NCBI GenBank assembly: GCA_018417955.1
Contig: JACTVC010000036.1
Coordinates: 186,001 to 250,000 of the forward strand
Length of the DNA: 64,000 nt
Direction of reading: 5' to 3'
Source: Laccaria trichodermophora
Taxonomy: Eukaryota > Basidiomycota > Agaricomycetes > Agaricales > Hydnangiaceae
Position 1 is the first letter of the stretch; each line of letters starts with the position of its first letter. Shown here piece by piece: positions 32,584 to 44,415 of the stretch. Position numbers and translations under genes: made by a program. The notes under the pieces are model-generated. The model saw nothing but the letters and a program-made list of their open reading frames with translations. It had not been told where the DNA came from and searched no databases.

Positions 32584-33490
32584 TCAAAAAGCAACCTGGA
32601 AACATCGCAGCTTATGCCCGTTCTTCCAGTGCCAAGTCTGGCACTTCTTTCCACAGTACCTCACGCTCTTACACTTTGAGCATGCAAGCTCCGCCTCTTC
32701 GTCACAAGAAGACCTCCCACAATTATCCACCTGACCTTCCAAATAGCTGCGTGTCGAGCTCAGGTAATAGTCTGCCGGCATGCTTTCTATGCACTTCAAT
32801 ATCCCATGCAACCTCTCGATATCAACGCGTTGTATCTCCGGGAGTCGTTCAAACTCCGGGGTACCTATCAAAGCATTAAGCTTCCGGGCAAGCTTTGTAC
32901 GAACATCCGCATCGATGGACGATTTGCCGTCGTCGCCCTTCGTCGAATTTCCCCAGAAGAGGAAATGGATAATGAGACAACATATTTGACCGGGCCCACT
33001 GGGGCGTTTCCATTGAATGCCTTGCACGAAGCCATCGGCGATTATATTCGCGAGGTCAGCGTATTGCGGCGATTGGATGAACTTGCGAAAGTATGGCTCG
33101 GTTTTGGGATCGGGGAGGAGGGAGAGAACTTGAATGAGGGTCGAAAAGGCACGAGGCTGCGTTGTGCGGGAGAGAGCGCGGAGAGATGTTGCGAGTTGGC
33201 CCAGATGATGAGCTGCGAATGCGCTCCAAAAGTCGAGTACGGCAAATGGAGGCAGGATGAACATCGCATTGATCTGTTGAATAACGTAGTTGTCAGAAGT
33301 GCACGGAGTTGGGATCTAGCGGTTTACGCACTTGAGACTGAATTTCTTTTTCTTCAGCGTCCGTGAGGTCTGTGTCGGATGGCAGTGGATCAAGTAACCT
33401 GAGATTTTTCGCGAGCAGTTCTACCAAGGAGATAGCTTCACGAATCCAACCATCCACATTGTATTCGCGGCCATTGAAGGTGAAGGACAT
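32584..33490 (-). CDS. MYND-type zinc finger protein (282 aa)
   Basis: Two exons, 33332-33490 and 32584-33273, joined by a 58-nt intron (GTGCGT..CAACAG); lengths are in phase. The C-terminus carries a MYND finger: CGRSSCDEEAEL, CSKCKSVRYCGKKCQ, HWKNGHKLRC, with all eight expected Cys/His ligands in order. The preceding 230 residues form a helical-looking region (FWSAFAAHHLGQLATSLRAL, YFRKFIQSPQYADLANIIAD) with no named domain. MYND fingers bind proline-rich peptides; in mushrooms many such proteins of unknown role exist. The MYND domain at the extreme C-terminus, ending 5 residues after the last Cys, is the usual layout. Confidence 0.85.
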
Positions 33491-34129
33491 GATGATGGGC
33501 TAAATTGAGATCGCGAGAAAACTTCGTTGTGGTGCTGACCAAACGAATCACATGGTCGCTTAAACTCCTGACTTTCACCATTGCGCTTCTACACATCGAC
33601 ATCCGCTTTTTTCTTCATGCGCAACGACTCGGAAACCCAAAATTCCGTCGAAATCACAGAGCTAAACTGCAAGACAAGACTCCGGGATGAATAGTGTGTA
33701 TCAACCATCCTTGAAAGGATGCATAGAACGATTCAAGGGGGATCATGTTGTCGAACAGCCTCAGGATTTGACTTGCAGAACGATGACTTCGCGAAGAACG
33801 GCCAAGCCTCTGTTCTGTGTCTTGCCAGCAGGCTTCCTTCTGTGGTTAACCCTAACCCTGAATAGTGGTTTCAAAAGTAACTCCGTGGACTGAGGACTCA
33901 CCACCACATGGCACCAACATCCGTGAGATCTGCTTACTCTAAAATTAGCCCACTTACTTACGTGCCTTGACGTAACAGATATTAGGAGCGCTTAAAAGTA
34001 GACGTACAAACGTGCGCATACGGCGGCCAGGGGCAGCTGTTGTAAAAGTCTCATGACGGAATAAAAGCCCGGGGATGATGTGGATTTCAAGGAATTACCC
34101 CCTGCTTTCCGGACTTCTAGGCGGTTACC
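33491..34129. other. Intergenic region upstream of the first phosphatase
   Basis: No gene seen. GGAATAAAAGCC at about 34057 lies about 70 bp before the phosphatase ATG and could be a TATA-like element. Confidence 0.4.
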
Positions 34130-35786
34130 ATGCTCTCGTGGAAGCAGCAGCTCATTCTGCCGCTCGTGGGCTTCGTATCTTTCGTCCTCGCTGATCTACC
34201 CTCCGTTTCTCACGTCCGGGTCCCCAATGACACCTATGAACCCGTACAAATCCGGCAGGCGTACGCCGGGTCCACCGGGATGCACCTCTCTTGGAACACC
34301 TTCGCTAAACTCCCAGCGCCTCCCACTGTGCACTACGGTTTCTCTCCCACCGTCCTTCCATTTCATTCCTCACCTCAAAACGGGGAAAGCGTGACGTACC
34401 CTACGTCCCTCACTTATAACAACCATGTCCGACTAAAACACCTGTTCCCGAACACTAAATACTACTGGAAGCCTGCGTATTCTAACAAAAGCAGCATTTT
34501 CTCGTTTACTACGGCTAGAGAGACGGGTGATCATACGCCGTTTACGGCTGCTGTGGTTGTGGATCTTGGGTTGATTGGACCGCAGGGGTTGAGTACGACT
34601 GTTGGCACGGGTGCTGCGCACCCACTCCAGCCTGGCGAGATCAACACGATTCAGTCTTTGCAACAGCACCAAGACTGGGATTTCCTTTGGCATCGTAAGT
34701 TCCTAATACAATTACTCGCTTCGTTGGACTTCCCATTTACTAATCAACTCCATTCAGCCGGAGACATCGCATATGCCGACTACTGGCTGAAAGAAGAACT
34801 CCAAGGTTACTTGCCCAACACTTCCATCGCGGACGGCTACCACGTCTACGAATCACTTCTCAACCAGTTCTACGATGAAATGACCCCACTCACCAGCCAG
34901 AAACCATGGATGGTTGGGCCAGGAAACCACGAAGCGAATTGTAAGTCCCACAACACGCCACCTCCCTTCTCCAACCCACTTACATCGACGTTCAGGCGAT
35001 AATGGCGGTACTAAGGGATACGACGTCACCATCTGTGTTCCCGGTCAAACCAACTTTACCGGCTTCCGGAACCATTTCCGCATGCCCTCCTCCGAATCGG
35101 GGGGTCTCGAAAATTTCTGGTTCTCGTTCAACCACGGGATGGTTCATTTTGTGCAATTTGACACAGAGACTGATTTAGGGCACGGGATACTGGGACCTGA
35201 TCAGCCTGGGGGATCGGCAGGAAATCCAGGAGAGGACAGCGGGCCGTTTGGGTTGGCGGATCAGCAGATCCAATGGCTCATTAACGATCTAAAAAATGTG
35301 GACCGCAAGAAAACGCCGTGGGTCGTCGCTGGTTCGTTTTTCCTATGATCATATACTTTATTTTTAACTTACCCTGCCAATTGTCTAGCTGGACATCGGC
35401 CTTGGTACGTGAGCGGCGGCGTCTGCCCAGAATGTCGAGAAGCGTTCGAAGCTACACTGAACCAGTATTCCGTCGATCTCGTCATGTCCGGCCACGTTCA
35501 CGTCTACGAGCGCGCTGCCCCGATTTTCAACGGCACCGTGGACCCCAACGGACTGAACAACCCCAAGTTCCCGTGGTACATCACAAATGGGGCTGCGGGG
35601 CACTATGATGGGTTGGACACTTTGAGCACGACGCTGGCGCCGTATAGCAGGGCGGCGTCTGATAAGTATTATGGATGGAGTCGACTGGTGTTCCATAATT
35701 GCACTCATTTGACGCATGAGTTTGTGAAGAGCGCGGATGGAACTGTTTTGGATAGCGCTACGCTTTTCAAGGATAGGAAGTGTTGA
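34130..35786 (+). CDS. Secreted purple acid phosphatase, copy 1 (493 aa)
   Basis: Four exons: 34130-34694, 34758-34940, 34996-35331, 35389-35786; total in phase. A signal peptide (MLSWKQQLILPLVGFVSFVLA) precedes the N-terminal beta-sandwich (HVRVPNDTYEPVQIRQAYAG). Metallophosphatase motifs appear in order: VVVDLG, PGDIAYADYW, GPGNHEANC, AGHRPWY, GHVHVYE, giving the dinuclear metal ligands Asp, Asp/Tyr, Asn-His-Glu, His and HxH. The enzyme hydrolyses phosphate monoesters outside the cell or in vacuoles. Several NxS/T sites are present. It is a tandem paralogue of the gene at 36557; all three introns sit at the same positions in both. Confidence 0.93.
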
Positions 35787-36556
35787 TGGGCTGAGTGGGG
35801 ATTTTCTTTTTTGAATGTGCGTTATCATGCACTCAAATTCTAGTCCTTCGTTTCTCGATTTATACAACTTTTTCTCGCTCCTTGGCGACGCGATTCGCAG
35901 GAGCCCGCATACCCTCATTATTTATGCCCTTTGTAGAATCGACTAAGGTTCTTGAATGAAAACCCTTGTTGTAATGTGATCGCAGAAAATGGATGAGGCA
36001 ACGTTATAAATATGGGACGTTCAAGCGAACGTGGTTTATTGAGGACGGACTCGGGAATTCCCCGTTCCTCTACCATCTCTCATATAAAGTAACCTATCAC
36101 AAAAATCTCCTGTGATGGACCGTGTGTCCCCCTATGGGTGCTCGCGCTCAGGCCTCAGGTTCGGAGACCACAATATCGTTGTTTCCAGACTGAAGCAGAG
36201 GGCTACGCTATTTTTAGAACTCCAGTGCAAAAAAAGTGTCATGTGACACTGATGTTGTTTCCTGGACATCCAAGCTACATAGCTCTCTCATCGCCGATCC
36301 TATTCTATGACTTTACTTCCACAACTCTAGCGGGAGTGATATCTTTTGACTGTCATGTCGATCTAGGACGCTCAAAGTCTCATCGTTAGGAGTTCAAAGA
36401 CGATGGCCAACTAGTACATTGGAGTCGTGGGCCAGTTTAGGTCTCACTAACAGGGAAGTCTTCTTCGCTATTATTGGACTCCTTCTCCTTTTTGAGGTAG
36501 AGATGTGGGGGGTTTCAAAGCAGTATTCTCCTTTCCAAGCTTTCTGAAAGGCTACC
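35787..36556. other. Intergenic spacer between the two phosphatase genes
   Basis: Terminator and promoter region; no gene or repeat recognised. Confidence 0.5.
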
Positions 36557-38180
36557 ATGAAGCACCAGCTGCTCCTTGTGAGCTTCGTACCCCTCATCCT
36601 TGCCGAATTACCCTCTATCTCCCATGTGCGGGTCCCCAAGGACCCCTTCGAACCCGTCCAAATCCGTCAGGCGTACGCCGGGTCTACTGGGATGCACCTC
36701 TCTTGGAACACCTTCTCAAAACTCCCCGCTCCACCCACTGTGCACTATGGCTTAACGATCACCTCCCTTACTTCCGTTTCTTTGCCCCAAAATGCGGAGA
36801 GTGTGACTTACCCTACGTCTCTCACTTACAATAACCATGTCCACATCAAGTACCTGAAGCCGAACACCAAATATTTTTGGAAGCCAGCCTTTTCGAATGC
36901 GACCAGCATTTTCTCATTTACTACAGCAAGAGAGGCGGGTGATCATACCCTTTTCACGATTGCTGTGGTTGTGGATCTTGGATTGATCGGACCGCAAGGA
37001 CTGAGTACAACGGTTGGTGCTGGCGCATCAAACCCTTTGAAGCCGGGAGAGATCAATACGATCCAGTCTCTGCAGAAGCACGAGAGTTGGGATTTTCTTT
37101 GGCATCGTGAGTTCAGTTCTTTTGGAATGCACCTTCAATCGCTCGTGCTCATCGCTCTGGGTCAGCGGGCGACATTGGATACGCCGACTACTGGCTCAAA
37201 GAAGAACTTCAAGGTTACTTGCCCAAGACCTCTATCGCCGACGGCTTTCATGTTTACGAATCCCTTCTCAACCAATACTATGACGAGATGACGCCCCTTA
37301 CTAGCAGAAAACCATATATGGTGGGACCGGGAAATCACGAAGCAAACTGTGGGTCCCACCCCCCCATTTTCTGCTAAACCCACTCAACTGCGCACGCAGG
37401 TGACAACGGAGGTTTGCATGGATATAACGTTTCGATCTGTGTCCCTGGTCAAACCAATTTCACTGGCTTCCGGAACCACTTTCGTATGCCCTCCTACGAG
37501 TCCGGCGGACTCGAAAACTTCTGGTACTCTTTCAACCACGGGATGGTCCATTTCATCCAATTCGACACAGAGACTGATCTTGGCCATGGGATCATAGGAC
37601 CTGACCAGACCGGGGGGTCGGACGCAGGGGAGGACAGCGGGCCCTTTGGGTTGGTAGACCAACAGATTAACTGGTTGATCAATGATCTAAAGAATGTAGA
37701 CCGCAAGAAAACGCCGTGGGTCGTCGCTGGTCAGTCTCTGCCTCGATTTCAAACAATTATTTTGCTTATATCCAGTGTTTAGCTGGCCATCGCCCGTGGT
37801 ACGTCAGCGGGGCCATCTGCGCAGAGTGCCAAAAAGCGTTTGAATCCATACTCAATCAATACTCCGTCGACCTCATCTTCACTGGCCATTTCCATGTGTA
37901 CGAACGTATCGCTCCCATCTTCAACGGCAAAATAGACCCCAATGAACTGAATAACCCCAAGTTCCCGTGGTATATCACCAACAGGGCTGCCGGTCATTAT
38001 GATGGGCTGGATAATCTGCATACAAAGTTGGCTCCGTTTAGCAGAGCGGCGTTTGACAGGCATTATGGCTGGAGTCGGCTGGTGTTCCATAATTGCAGTC
38101 ATTTGACGCATGAATTTGTGAAGAGTGCGGATGGTAGCGTTCTAGATAGGGCTACTCTTTTCAAGGATAGGAAGTGTTGA
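36557..38180 (+). CDS. Secreted purple acid phosphatase, copy 2 (486 aa)
   Basis: Four exons: 36557-37106, 37166-37348, 37400-37729, 37783-38180, with exons 2 and 4 exactly as long as those of copy 1. The signal peptide is shorter (MKHQLLLVSFVPLILAELP). All metal-binding motifs are kept: VVVDLG, PGDIGYADYW, GPGNHEANC, AGHRPWY, GHFHVYE. Differences from copy 1 are mostly conservative, apart from the region after VHYG and one indel in the GGS segment of exon 3, so both should be active. The second copy may allow different regulation by phosphate, which the sequence does not show directly. Confidence 0.93.
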
Positions 38181-38422
38181 CAGGCTGGGTGCGGATGTTC
38201 TGCGTTGTCACAGGTTGTCATGGACTTAATCAAGTTTTAGTTGCGTTTTGGTAATAATTTTCTATTGGAAAAGGCTACTAGCAAAATTTGCGTGCCACAT
38301 GATGTACCGTGCCTTCGTCCAAAATGCTACAAAACAACTACATCGTCTTCAATATTTTACAAAAAAATGGATGATGGGATGGCACTGTCGTGGAAAAGCG
38401 GCAATGCTGTAAAGTGGAAACC

Positions 38423-39781
38423 TCACAAAGGCTCAGATAGGACTGGAGATGGGGGTCTTGTTGCAATTGCATCATCCTCTCCATGCTCGCGGTCATCCTG
38501 ACTATCATCCCCCACGCCGCGCTGCATCTTGATCAAAGACGAAACTCCTTTAACTCCAGCGCCCAAAGCGGTTGATGCACCAGCAACTGCTGTCACGCTT
38601 GGAAGCACCGCAGTAGCTCCTATCGACTGGAATATCGAGAATAGTCCCCCAGTGAATCCCCCATAAAATATTGATTGAATGGTGGCTGCTATCGAACCTA
38701 TCATCGTGTTCGAGTAAAAGTTATTCTGAGGTCAGACGGATGGTACTTGCGAAAAATAAATTACATACCAGGCAAAACACCCCCTACGGTGAACCCTATC
38801 GCGTTCAAAGCCAAGACTCCGAGCCCTGGGAGAAGGACGACAGCCCCCCCGATAATAAGGCCTGCACTTGCCGAGGCGGCAATAAATGGATGATTTTTGT
38901 AGAATTCGCCGAGTTGATCTTTGTTTGCTTTCCCTTTCGCTGCCTTCGAGACTGAATGTTGGGGTTAGAAATACATAGCCTTTCGTATGTTTGAATTTAC
39001 TCACTTTCTGTCGCCTGGCCTATGAGAGTAAAAAAAAATTTAGGATGTACGAGGTCGTTTGGAGAAACCACGTACGATTTACCAGTCTAAAATCCTCCTT
39101 GAAGTCATCCCAATCCCAAAAACTCCGCTTCGTCTCTTCCAAATATCTAGTCTTCCTCTCGCTCATAACGGCTTTCAACTCCTGGGCCTCCCCCTCCGGG
39201 GCCAGGAAGAAAATGGCGACATCAGCCCATTGTAAAGGTAGGATGTCGCAATCACCTCCGCAGGCCTCGATAGTTCCACTGAACCAGGCTTCCAGTTTGT
39301 TTGCAGAGATTGCCGACTCAGAATCAGACTGATTCAGAAGGAAGGGGTAGGAATGTGTTTTTCCAGCCCAGTCATCAAGCCGGCGTTTGAGCTTTCGGGG
39401 AGAATAGACCGTGAAAGGCGAGGCTAAATATATAGTAAGACTATCCTTGAAGTCATCCCAATGCCAAAAAAGCTGCTTCTTCTCTTTCAAATATATAGCC
39501 TTCCTCTCGGTCGTGACGGCTTTCAACTCCCAGGCCTCCCCTTCCGGGGCCAAGAAGAAAATGGCGACATCAGCCCATTGTACAGGGGAGATGTTGCAAG
39601 CAGCTCCGAATGCCTCGATACGACCAAACCATTCTTCCAGTTTCTTTGTAGAGATTGCCGACTCAGAGTCAGACTGGTTCAGAAGGAAGGGATAGGATTG
39701 TGTCGTTCCAGCCTGGCACTCAGCAAGCCGGCTTTCGAGATCTTGGGGAGACAGGATACTTGGGTTGCCAGCGGTCGCCAT
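38423..39781 (-). CDS. Duplicated-domain protein with ISG12/IFI27-like hydrophobic C-terminus (388 aa)
   Basis: Exons 39083-39781, a 10-nt micro-exon 39005-39014, 38769-38951 and 38423-38697 join in phase. The first 233 residues are two copies of an unnamed domain of about 100 aa (LESRLxEWAGTTQSYPFLLN, QSDSESAIS, GGDCDISPLQWADVAIFFLA, PEGEAxELKAV, FWDWDDFKEDF). Then FIAASASAGLIIGGAVVLLP, ALNAIGFTVGGVLPGSIAAT, IQSIFYGGFTGGLFSIFQSI and GATAV follow: Gly/Ala-rich transmembrane-like helices strongly resembling the interferon-inducible IFI6/IFI27 (ISG12) family. Those proteins act at mitochondrial or ER membranes in animals; their fungal role is unknown. The acidic tail ends PPSPVLSEPL. The micro-exon and the acceptor of exon 4 (ATAG) were chosen because only they keep the frame and the family pattern. 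Confidence 0.65.
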
Positions 39782-39837
39782 GCAGTAGTTCGATGCAGGA
39801 CGGGTTGAACGTGTTCAGTGGGTGCAAGGCGAGGATG

Positions 39838-40549
39838 AAGTATGAGTCAGTTAAATCTGGGCTGTGGGGAGTTCCCGAGTAGGCATATTTATGATCAAGC
39901 GCGCGTCTAGTGAAACGTGTGCGGGCGACGCTGCCTCGAGGAGTCCTCAGTCAGGACGGCAATTATGTACGAGAGCAAGCGCGTCAACCGGAAGCTATAT
40001 CAGGACCCCTAAATCAACAACTACCTTCAAATATCTATCCCTCCTCTCGATCATAACAGCTTTCAATTCCCGAGCAATTCCCGAGCCTCCCTCCGGCGCC
40101 ACGAAGAAAATGGCGACATCAGCCCATTGTAAAGGGGAGATGTCGCAATCACCTCCACAGGCCTCGATATCTCTAAACCATGCTTCCAGTTTTTCTGCAG
40201 AGATTGCCGACTCGGAGTCAGACTGGTTCAGGAGGGAGGGATAGGATTGTGTCGTTCCAGCCCACTCAACAAGCCGGCTTTCGAGCTCTTGGGGAGACAG
40301 GATTCTTGTGTGGGATACCATGCTGTACTTCGATGCAGGATGGGAACGTGTTCAATGGGCGGAAAGGTGAGGATAACGTATGAGTCAGTTAAATCTGGGC
40401 TGTGGGGAGTTCCCGAGTACGCATATTTATGATCAAGCGCGCGTCTAGTTAAACGTGTGCGGGCGATGCTGCCTCGCGGTCGGCGATTATGTACGCGTGT
40501 CGATCGGAAGCTATATCAGGACTCCCAATCAACAACTACCCCTCCAATA
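39838..40549 (-). repeat. Tandem duplication of promoter and first domain
   Basis: About 39838-40015 repeats at about 40378-40549 with over 85 percent identity (GTATGAGTCAGTTAAATCTG, GGGGAGTTCCCGAGTA, CATATTTATGATCAAGCGCG, AAGCTATATCAGGAC). The unit comprises the upstream region plus the first domain of the ISG12-like gene. Confidence 0.85.
39995..40321 (-). pseudogene. Truncated tandem copy of the ISG12-like gene's N-terminal domain
   Basis: An open frame of 108 aa (MVSHTRILSPQELESRLVEW...) matches the first domain of the neighbouring protein almost residue for residue (QSDSESAIS, CGGDCDISPLQWADVAIFF), but after RRDRYLKV it runs into the duplicated promoter and ends VVVDLGVLI. It has a complete promoter-like upstream copy, so a short soluble single-domain protein could be made; more likely it is a by-product of tandem duplication. 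Confidence 0.6.
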
Positions 40550-40579
40550 CAAAAGGTAATGTAAGATACAAAGATAGGC

Positions 40580-42077
40580 TCACTCGCACAACACACTCCA
40601 ATTCTCGAAATGCCGTCTCCCAGTCTGGATATCCGTGATCACGGTGTACATGGCCTTCCCAACGGGGCCTAACCCAGCCTCGTGCACAGGGAGGATAAGA
40701 TCCTTGCCCTCATGGCCAATACGGCCCACAGGGGCAACGACAACGGCCGTTCCCACGCCGAACGACTCGATAATCTTGCCCTGCGCTGAGAGGGCAGTGA
40801 TTTCGGACATGGTTAGGACGCGTTCGTGCGTGTGCAGCTTTTGTGAGGGTGGGATGCTGGGGAGGAGGAGTTTCCCTGAGGTGTGGGCGTTCGCGAGGGT
40901 GAGTGTGGAATCGCGTGTGAGACCGGGAAGAATGGTGCCGTCTAGCGGTGGAGTGATGATGTCCAAATCTGTCGAAGGTGTTAATTTGGATGATCATGTG
41001 GAAAGGGAGAGCTGGACGTACCTCCATCATCTCTCTGTGCAACGAGGAAAAAGTTCATTGCTCCTACTTCTGTCACTCGTTGGTCGTCCCCGAGCAACCA
41101 TAGGATCTGGTCGTAGCCCTGCTTCGCGGCTATTCGCTGAGGGGCAAACCCTGGGGCGTAGTTCAATCCCAGTTTGTGTCCACCAGTCCCTCCCGGCCAT
41201 GAACGCACACTTTCGCTGACGGCAAGTAATGATATGGGTTTGGTGCCCCCTCGGAAGTAGGGTCCGGCTGGAGTTACGATGACGAAGATGCATGCGCTGT
41301 CAGAGGCCGCGACTCCAAGAGCTTAATAGAATGATGAGACTGGAAGGATACGGGGAGGATCCAAAAACGCCGCACCTGCCCGAGTACCGATGATGGTGGG
41401 TCGGATGTATAAGCTGTATCCCGGCTTAGTTGGTATCCACCGTTTCTCAATCTGAATGAAGCGTTCGATGAGGGTGAGGAGAGCGTCCGTGTTGAACGGC
41501 TAAAAATAGAATTGGAGACGGTTGTGGGGTGAGTTTCCGAATGCTTACTGGTAGAGCCACGCGGTCGGCCGAACGTGCGAGACGCTCCATGTTTTTTCGT
41601 GGTCTGAACAAACGAGCTTTGCCATCAGGTCCGAGATATGCCTGCGTTGAGATGAGCATCAAAGTCGAAGAAGGGGAATGATGGACGCACTTTCATTCCC
41701 TCGAAAACATTGGGGCAATATTGCAGGCAGGAACTCATGGGGTCAAGGCTCAACGGCGCATACGGTTTGATCTCTGGCGCTGACCAGCCATGTACGGGGT
41801 CGTGATTCATGACCAGCATGTGGTCGGTTTGTGTCTAAGAGGTGAATATAAGCTATGAGAAGCCATCAGGTGGAGCACAACTCACCTGGCCGAAAACGAG
41901 TGATTCCGGGACAGGAAGAGGCTTTAGTGTTTTCGCCAGCGTAACAAGGAGCTTCGAGGCCTAGTGGCAAGAGGAATGTCAGAATGAACGCTGGTGAATG
42001 GCTGATACACGTACATCGAGCTCAGCGGGGCGAGCCTCTGCGACGGCTTGAGGGTTAGATGATTTCATGATGGCCAT
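40580..42077 (-). CDS. Branched-chain amino acid aminotransferase (395 aa)
   Basis: Seven exons: 42015-42077, 41886-41960, 41691-41834, 41549-41641, 41376-41499, 41022-41321, 40580-40968; total in phase. Family IV PLP transaminase motifs: YCPNVFEGMK, KARLFRPRKNMERLARSADR, RPTIIGTRAG, the PLP-lysine region GGHKLGLNYAPG, ILWLLGDDQRVTEVGAMNFF, and TPPLDGTILPGLTRDS. The enzyme interconverts Val, Leu and Ile with their 2-oxo acids. The start MAIMKSSNPQAVAEARPAEL lacks an evident mitochondrial presequence, so a cytosolic form is likelier. It is divergently placed (729 bp between start codons) to the E2 subunit of the branched-chain oxo-acid dehydrogenase, the next enzyme in catabolism. Confidence 0.93.
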
Positions 42078-42805
42078 TGTGTGGTATTGGTGGGAGACAG
42101 TGGTGGATGAGAGGATAGAGAAGAAGGAAATTCCTGGTCCGAGTCATGGTCCGGTCGCAAAAATGATGGGGCGAAATTTTGTTGACATGATCGATACTAC
42201 ACATACAGTACATCTTATCTTATCTTCGTTGAGATAAAAGACGTGCCACCAAATTCGCGATTTAGATACTCTTGGGCTCGATAACCCGTTTCACGGCTTT
42301 CTTATACCATTTTGACGGACCACGAACCTGCCAAAAGCAGTAAGTAATGGTCAATTGAACTGTACGTCGGTTTGGACATGATGGACGCCAGGATCCGACA
42401 ATATGTAGATCCGCACCCAAATTGATCTATTCAAGTTGTCAGTGCACTGATTGCCAGGCATTGGCAAAGTCCTTGAGCAGCAGCTTGTGGTGAGCTGCAA
42501 ATCTGATCATTATTCGTATGACACTCATAAACCCAACAGAAACCTATGTAGCCTTTCTTGCTTTTGACCTTTCAAGACAATGTACCAAATTACGTGGCAA
42601 GAATAAATCTATCTCTTTACTAAACCACGTAATTTTATCATTCGAATGTCTGAAGCTGAGGCAAACCTTAGGTTGCCCAAACAACAACTCAGGAAACTTG
42701 ACTGCTTTGAAGCCCCTCTCTTTGATTGGCGGAGGAGCGGCCCGGTCCCCAATTGTAACCCTAAAATCAGGACCTAACCCCAATCACTGGTTCCCTCCTC
42801 CCATC
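42078..42805. other. Divergent intergenic region between BCAT and BCKDH-E2
   Basis: Probably a shared promoter region. It also holds a minus-strand open stretch ending with TAA at 42262 (LGADLHIVGSWRPSC ... GPSKWYKKAVKRVIEPKSI) that could be the last exons of a small gene; I do not recognise it. Confidence 0.45.
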
Positions 42806-44415
42806 ATGTTCGCCCGTCCCATACCCCGGCTTCTGGGTCGTTCGTGGGCCAGATCCTCCTTCCATTCAACAGCAACATTCTGGGCATCCAAAAGGGTCGT
42901 TCACAAGTTCAAACTTGCCGACATTGGTGAAGGAATAACGGAATGCGAGGTCATAAAGTGGTGCGTATGTTCCGGCCGGACCCACTGGCTCACTCTGAAC
43001 TTGAAGGACATTTCCTTCTCGCAGGAGCGTAAAACCTTCGCAAGTCGTTCAGGCTTTCGACCCTTTATGCGAAGTCCAAAGTGACAAGGCGAGCGTGGAG
43101 ATAACGAGCCCATTCGAGGGCGTGGTGAAGGAGCTCCTCGTTCAGGAAGGGGAAGTAGCCAAGGTTGGAGCGGGGTTGTGTCTCATCGAGGTGGATGAAG
43201 AGACGAAAGAAGGAGAAGAGGTAGGGAAGGAGGCTTCGACGCCAGCGGCTGAGATAGCACCACCAAGCGTTGAAGAACCCATTCTGAAGAAACGGGGAGT
43301 CCATCCTTTAGATCCGAAATACGTACCGGAGCCTGGCCAGGCGAGGAAAGAGGACGTGTTCGCTGCTCCCTCAGTGCGTCATTTGGCCCGTCAAAATGGT
43401 GTGGACCTTGGCCTGCTCGTTCCTGGAAGTGGCAAGGCTGGCCGGATAGAGAAGCGGGATGTCGAGGCGTATCTCGCGCGCAGCACCATGACAGAACAAA
43501 CCACGCCGTTGACGGCTGTAGATCAACAGGGAGATGTTGTTATTGAATTGGGCCGGACGCGGTATGGAATGTGGAAAGCCATGGTCAAGGTAAGCTGAGT
43601 CTCTCTTATTCGAAATTAGTTTATTGACCACTCCTTAGAGCCTCGAAATTCCACATTTTGGTTACTCGACTACTCTGGACGTAACAGAGTTACACAATCT
43701 TCTACCCATTTTCAATAACCATATACCTCCCCACTTCTTACCCTCGACTTCTCAGGCTCAACCACCTCCCGTCAACCCCTCCGCACTGTACCCCGCGCCT
43801 TCTCCGCCTCGGGTTACAGAGTCACACCAATTCACGCGTCTAACATATCTCCCTATCCTCCTCAAAACCCTCTCCAAAGCCATGATTGAATGGCCACTTC
43901 TACGAAGTTCCATCACCAAGGGAACCAACGACCCAACCGCAAAACCAACCCTCACCATCCGTCCCTCGGCCGACATCAACATCGCCCTCTCCACCCCCTC
44001 AGGCCTCTACACGCCCACCCTCCAATCCGTCAACACCCATTCAATCTACACCCTCACCTCCCAGCTCAAACACCTCTCATACCTAGGAAGACAGACGCCC
44101 TGCGGCCTGACACCGAAAGAGATGCCCAAGCGCGGCGGGACGCTGACCGTATCCAACGTCGGCGCTATAGGCGCTGGGGAATTCGCGTCCCCTGTTTTGG
44201 TACCTGGGGGTGGTGTAGCGATCGTGGCTATTGGGAGGGCAAAGTGGGTTTGGGACGTTGATAGGGGAGATGGGAAGGGGGAGAGGAGGTTGAAGGTTGG
44301 GATTAGCTGGAGTGCGGATCATAGAGTTGTGGAGGGGGCGGAGTTGGCGGCGTTTGTGGAGTGTTGGCGTGGGTATGTTGAGGTTCCGCAGAGGTTGATT
44401 GCGGAGGGTGTATGA
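42806..44415 (+). CDS. Lipoamide acyltransferase E2 of branched-chain 2-oxo acid dehydrogenase (498 aa)
   Basis: Exons 42806-42960, 43025-43589, 43639-44415; sum in phase. The N-terminus MFARPIPRLLGRSWARSSFH is an Arg/Ser-rich mitochondrial presequence. The lipoyl domain (VHKFKLADIGEGITECEVIKW) has the lipoylated Lys in QSDKASVEI. A peripheral subunit-binding domain follows (APSVRHLARQNGVDLGLLVP), then the catalytic domain from MWKAMVKSLEIPHFGY to the C-terminus with GTLTVSNVGAIGAGEFASPV and SADHRVVEGAELAAF. The active-site motif normally reads HRxxDG; here it is HRVVEG (Glu for Asp), which may be a normal fungal variant. It transfers acyl groups from lipoamide to CoA in Val/Leu/Ile breakdown. 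Confidence 0.92.
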
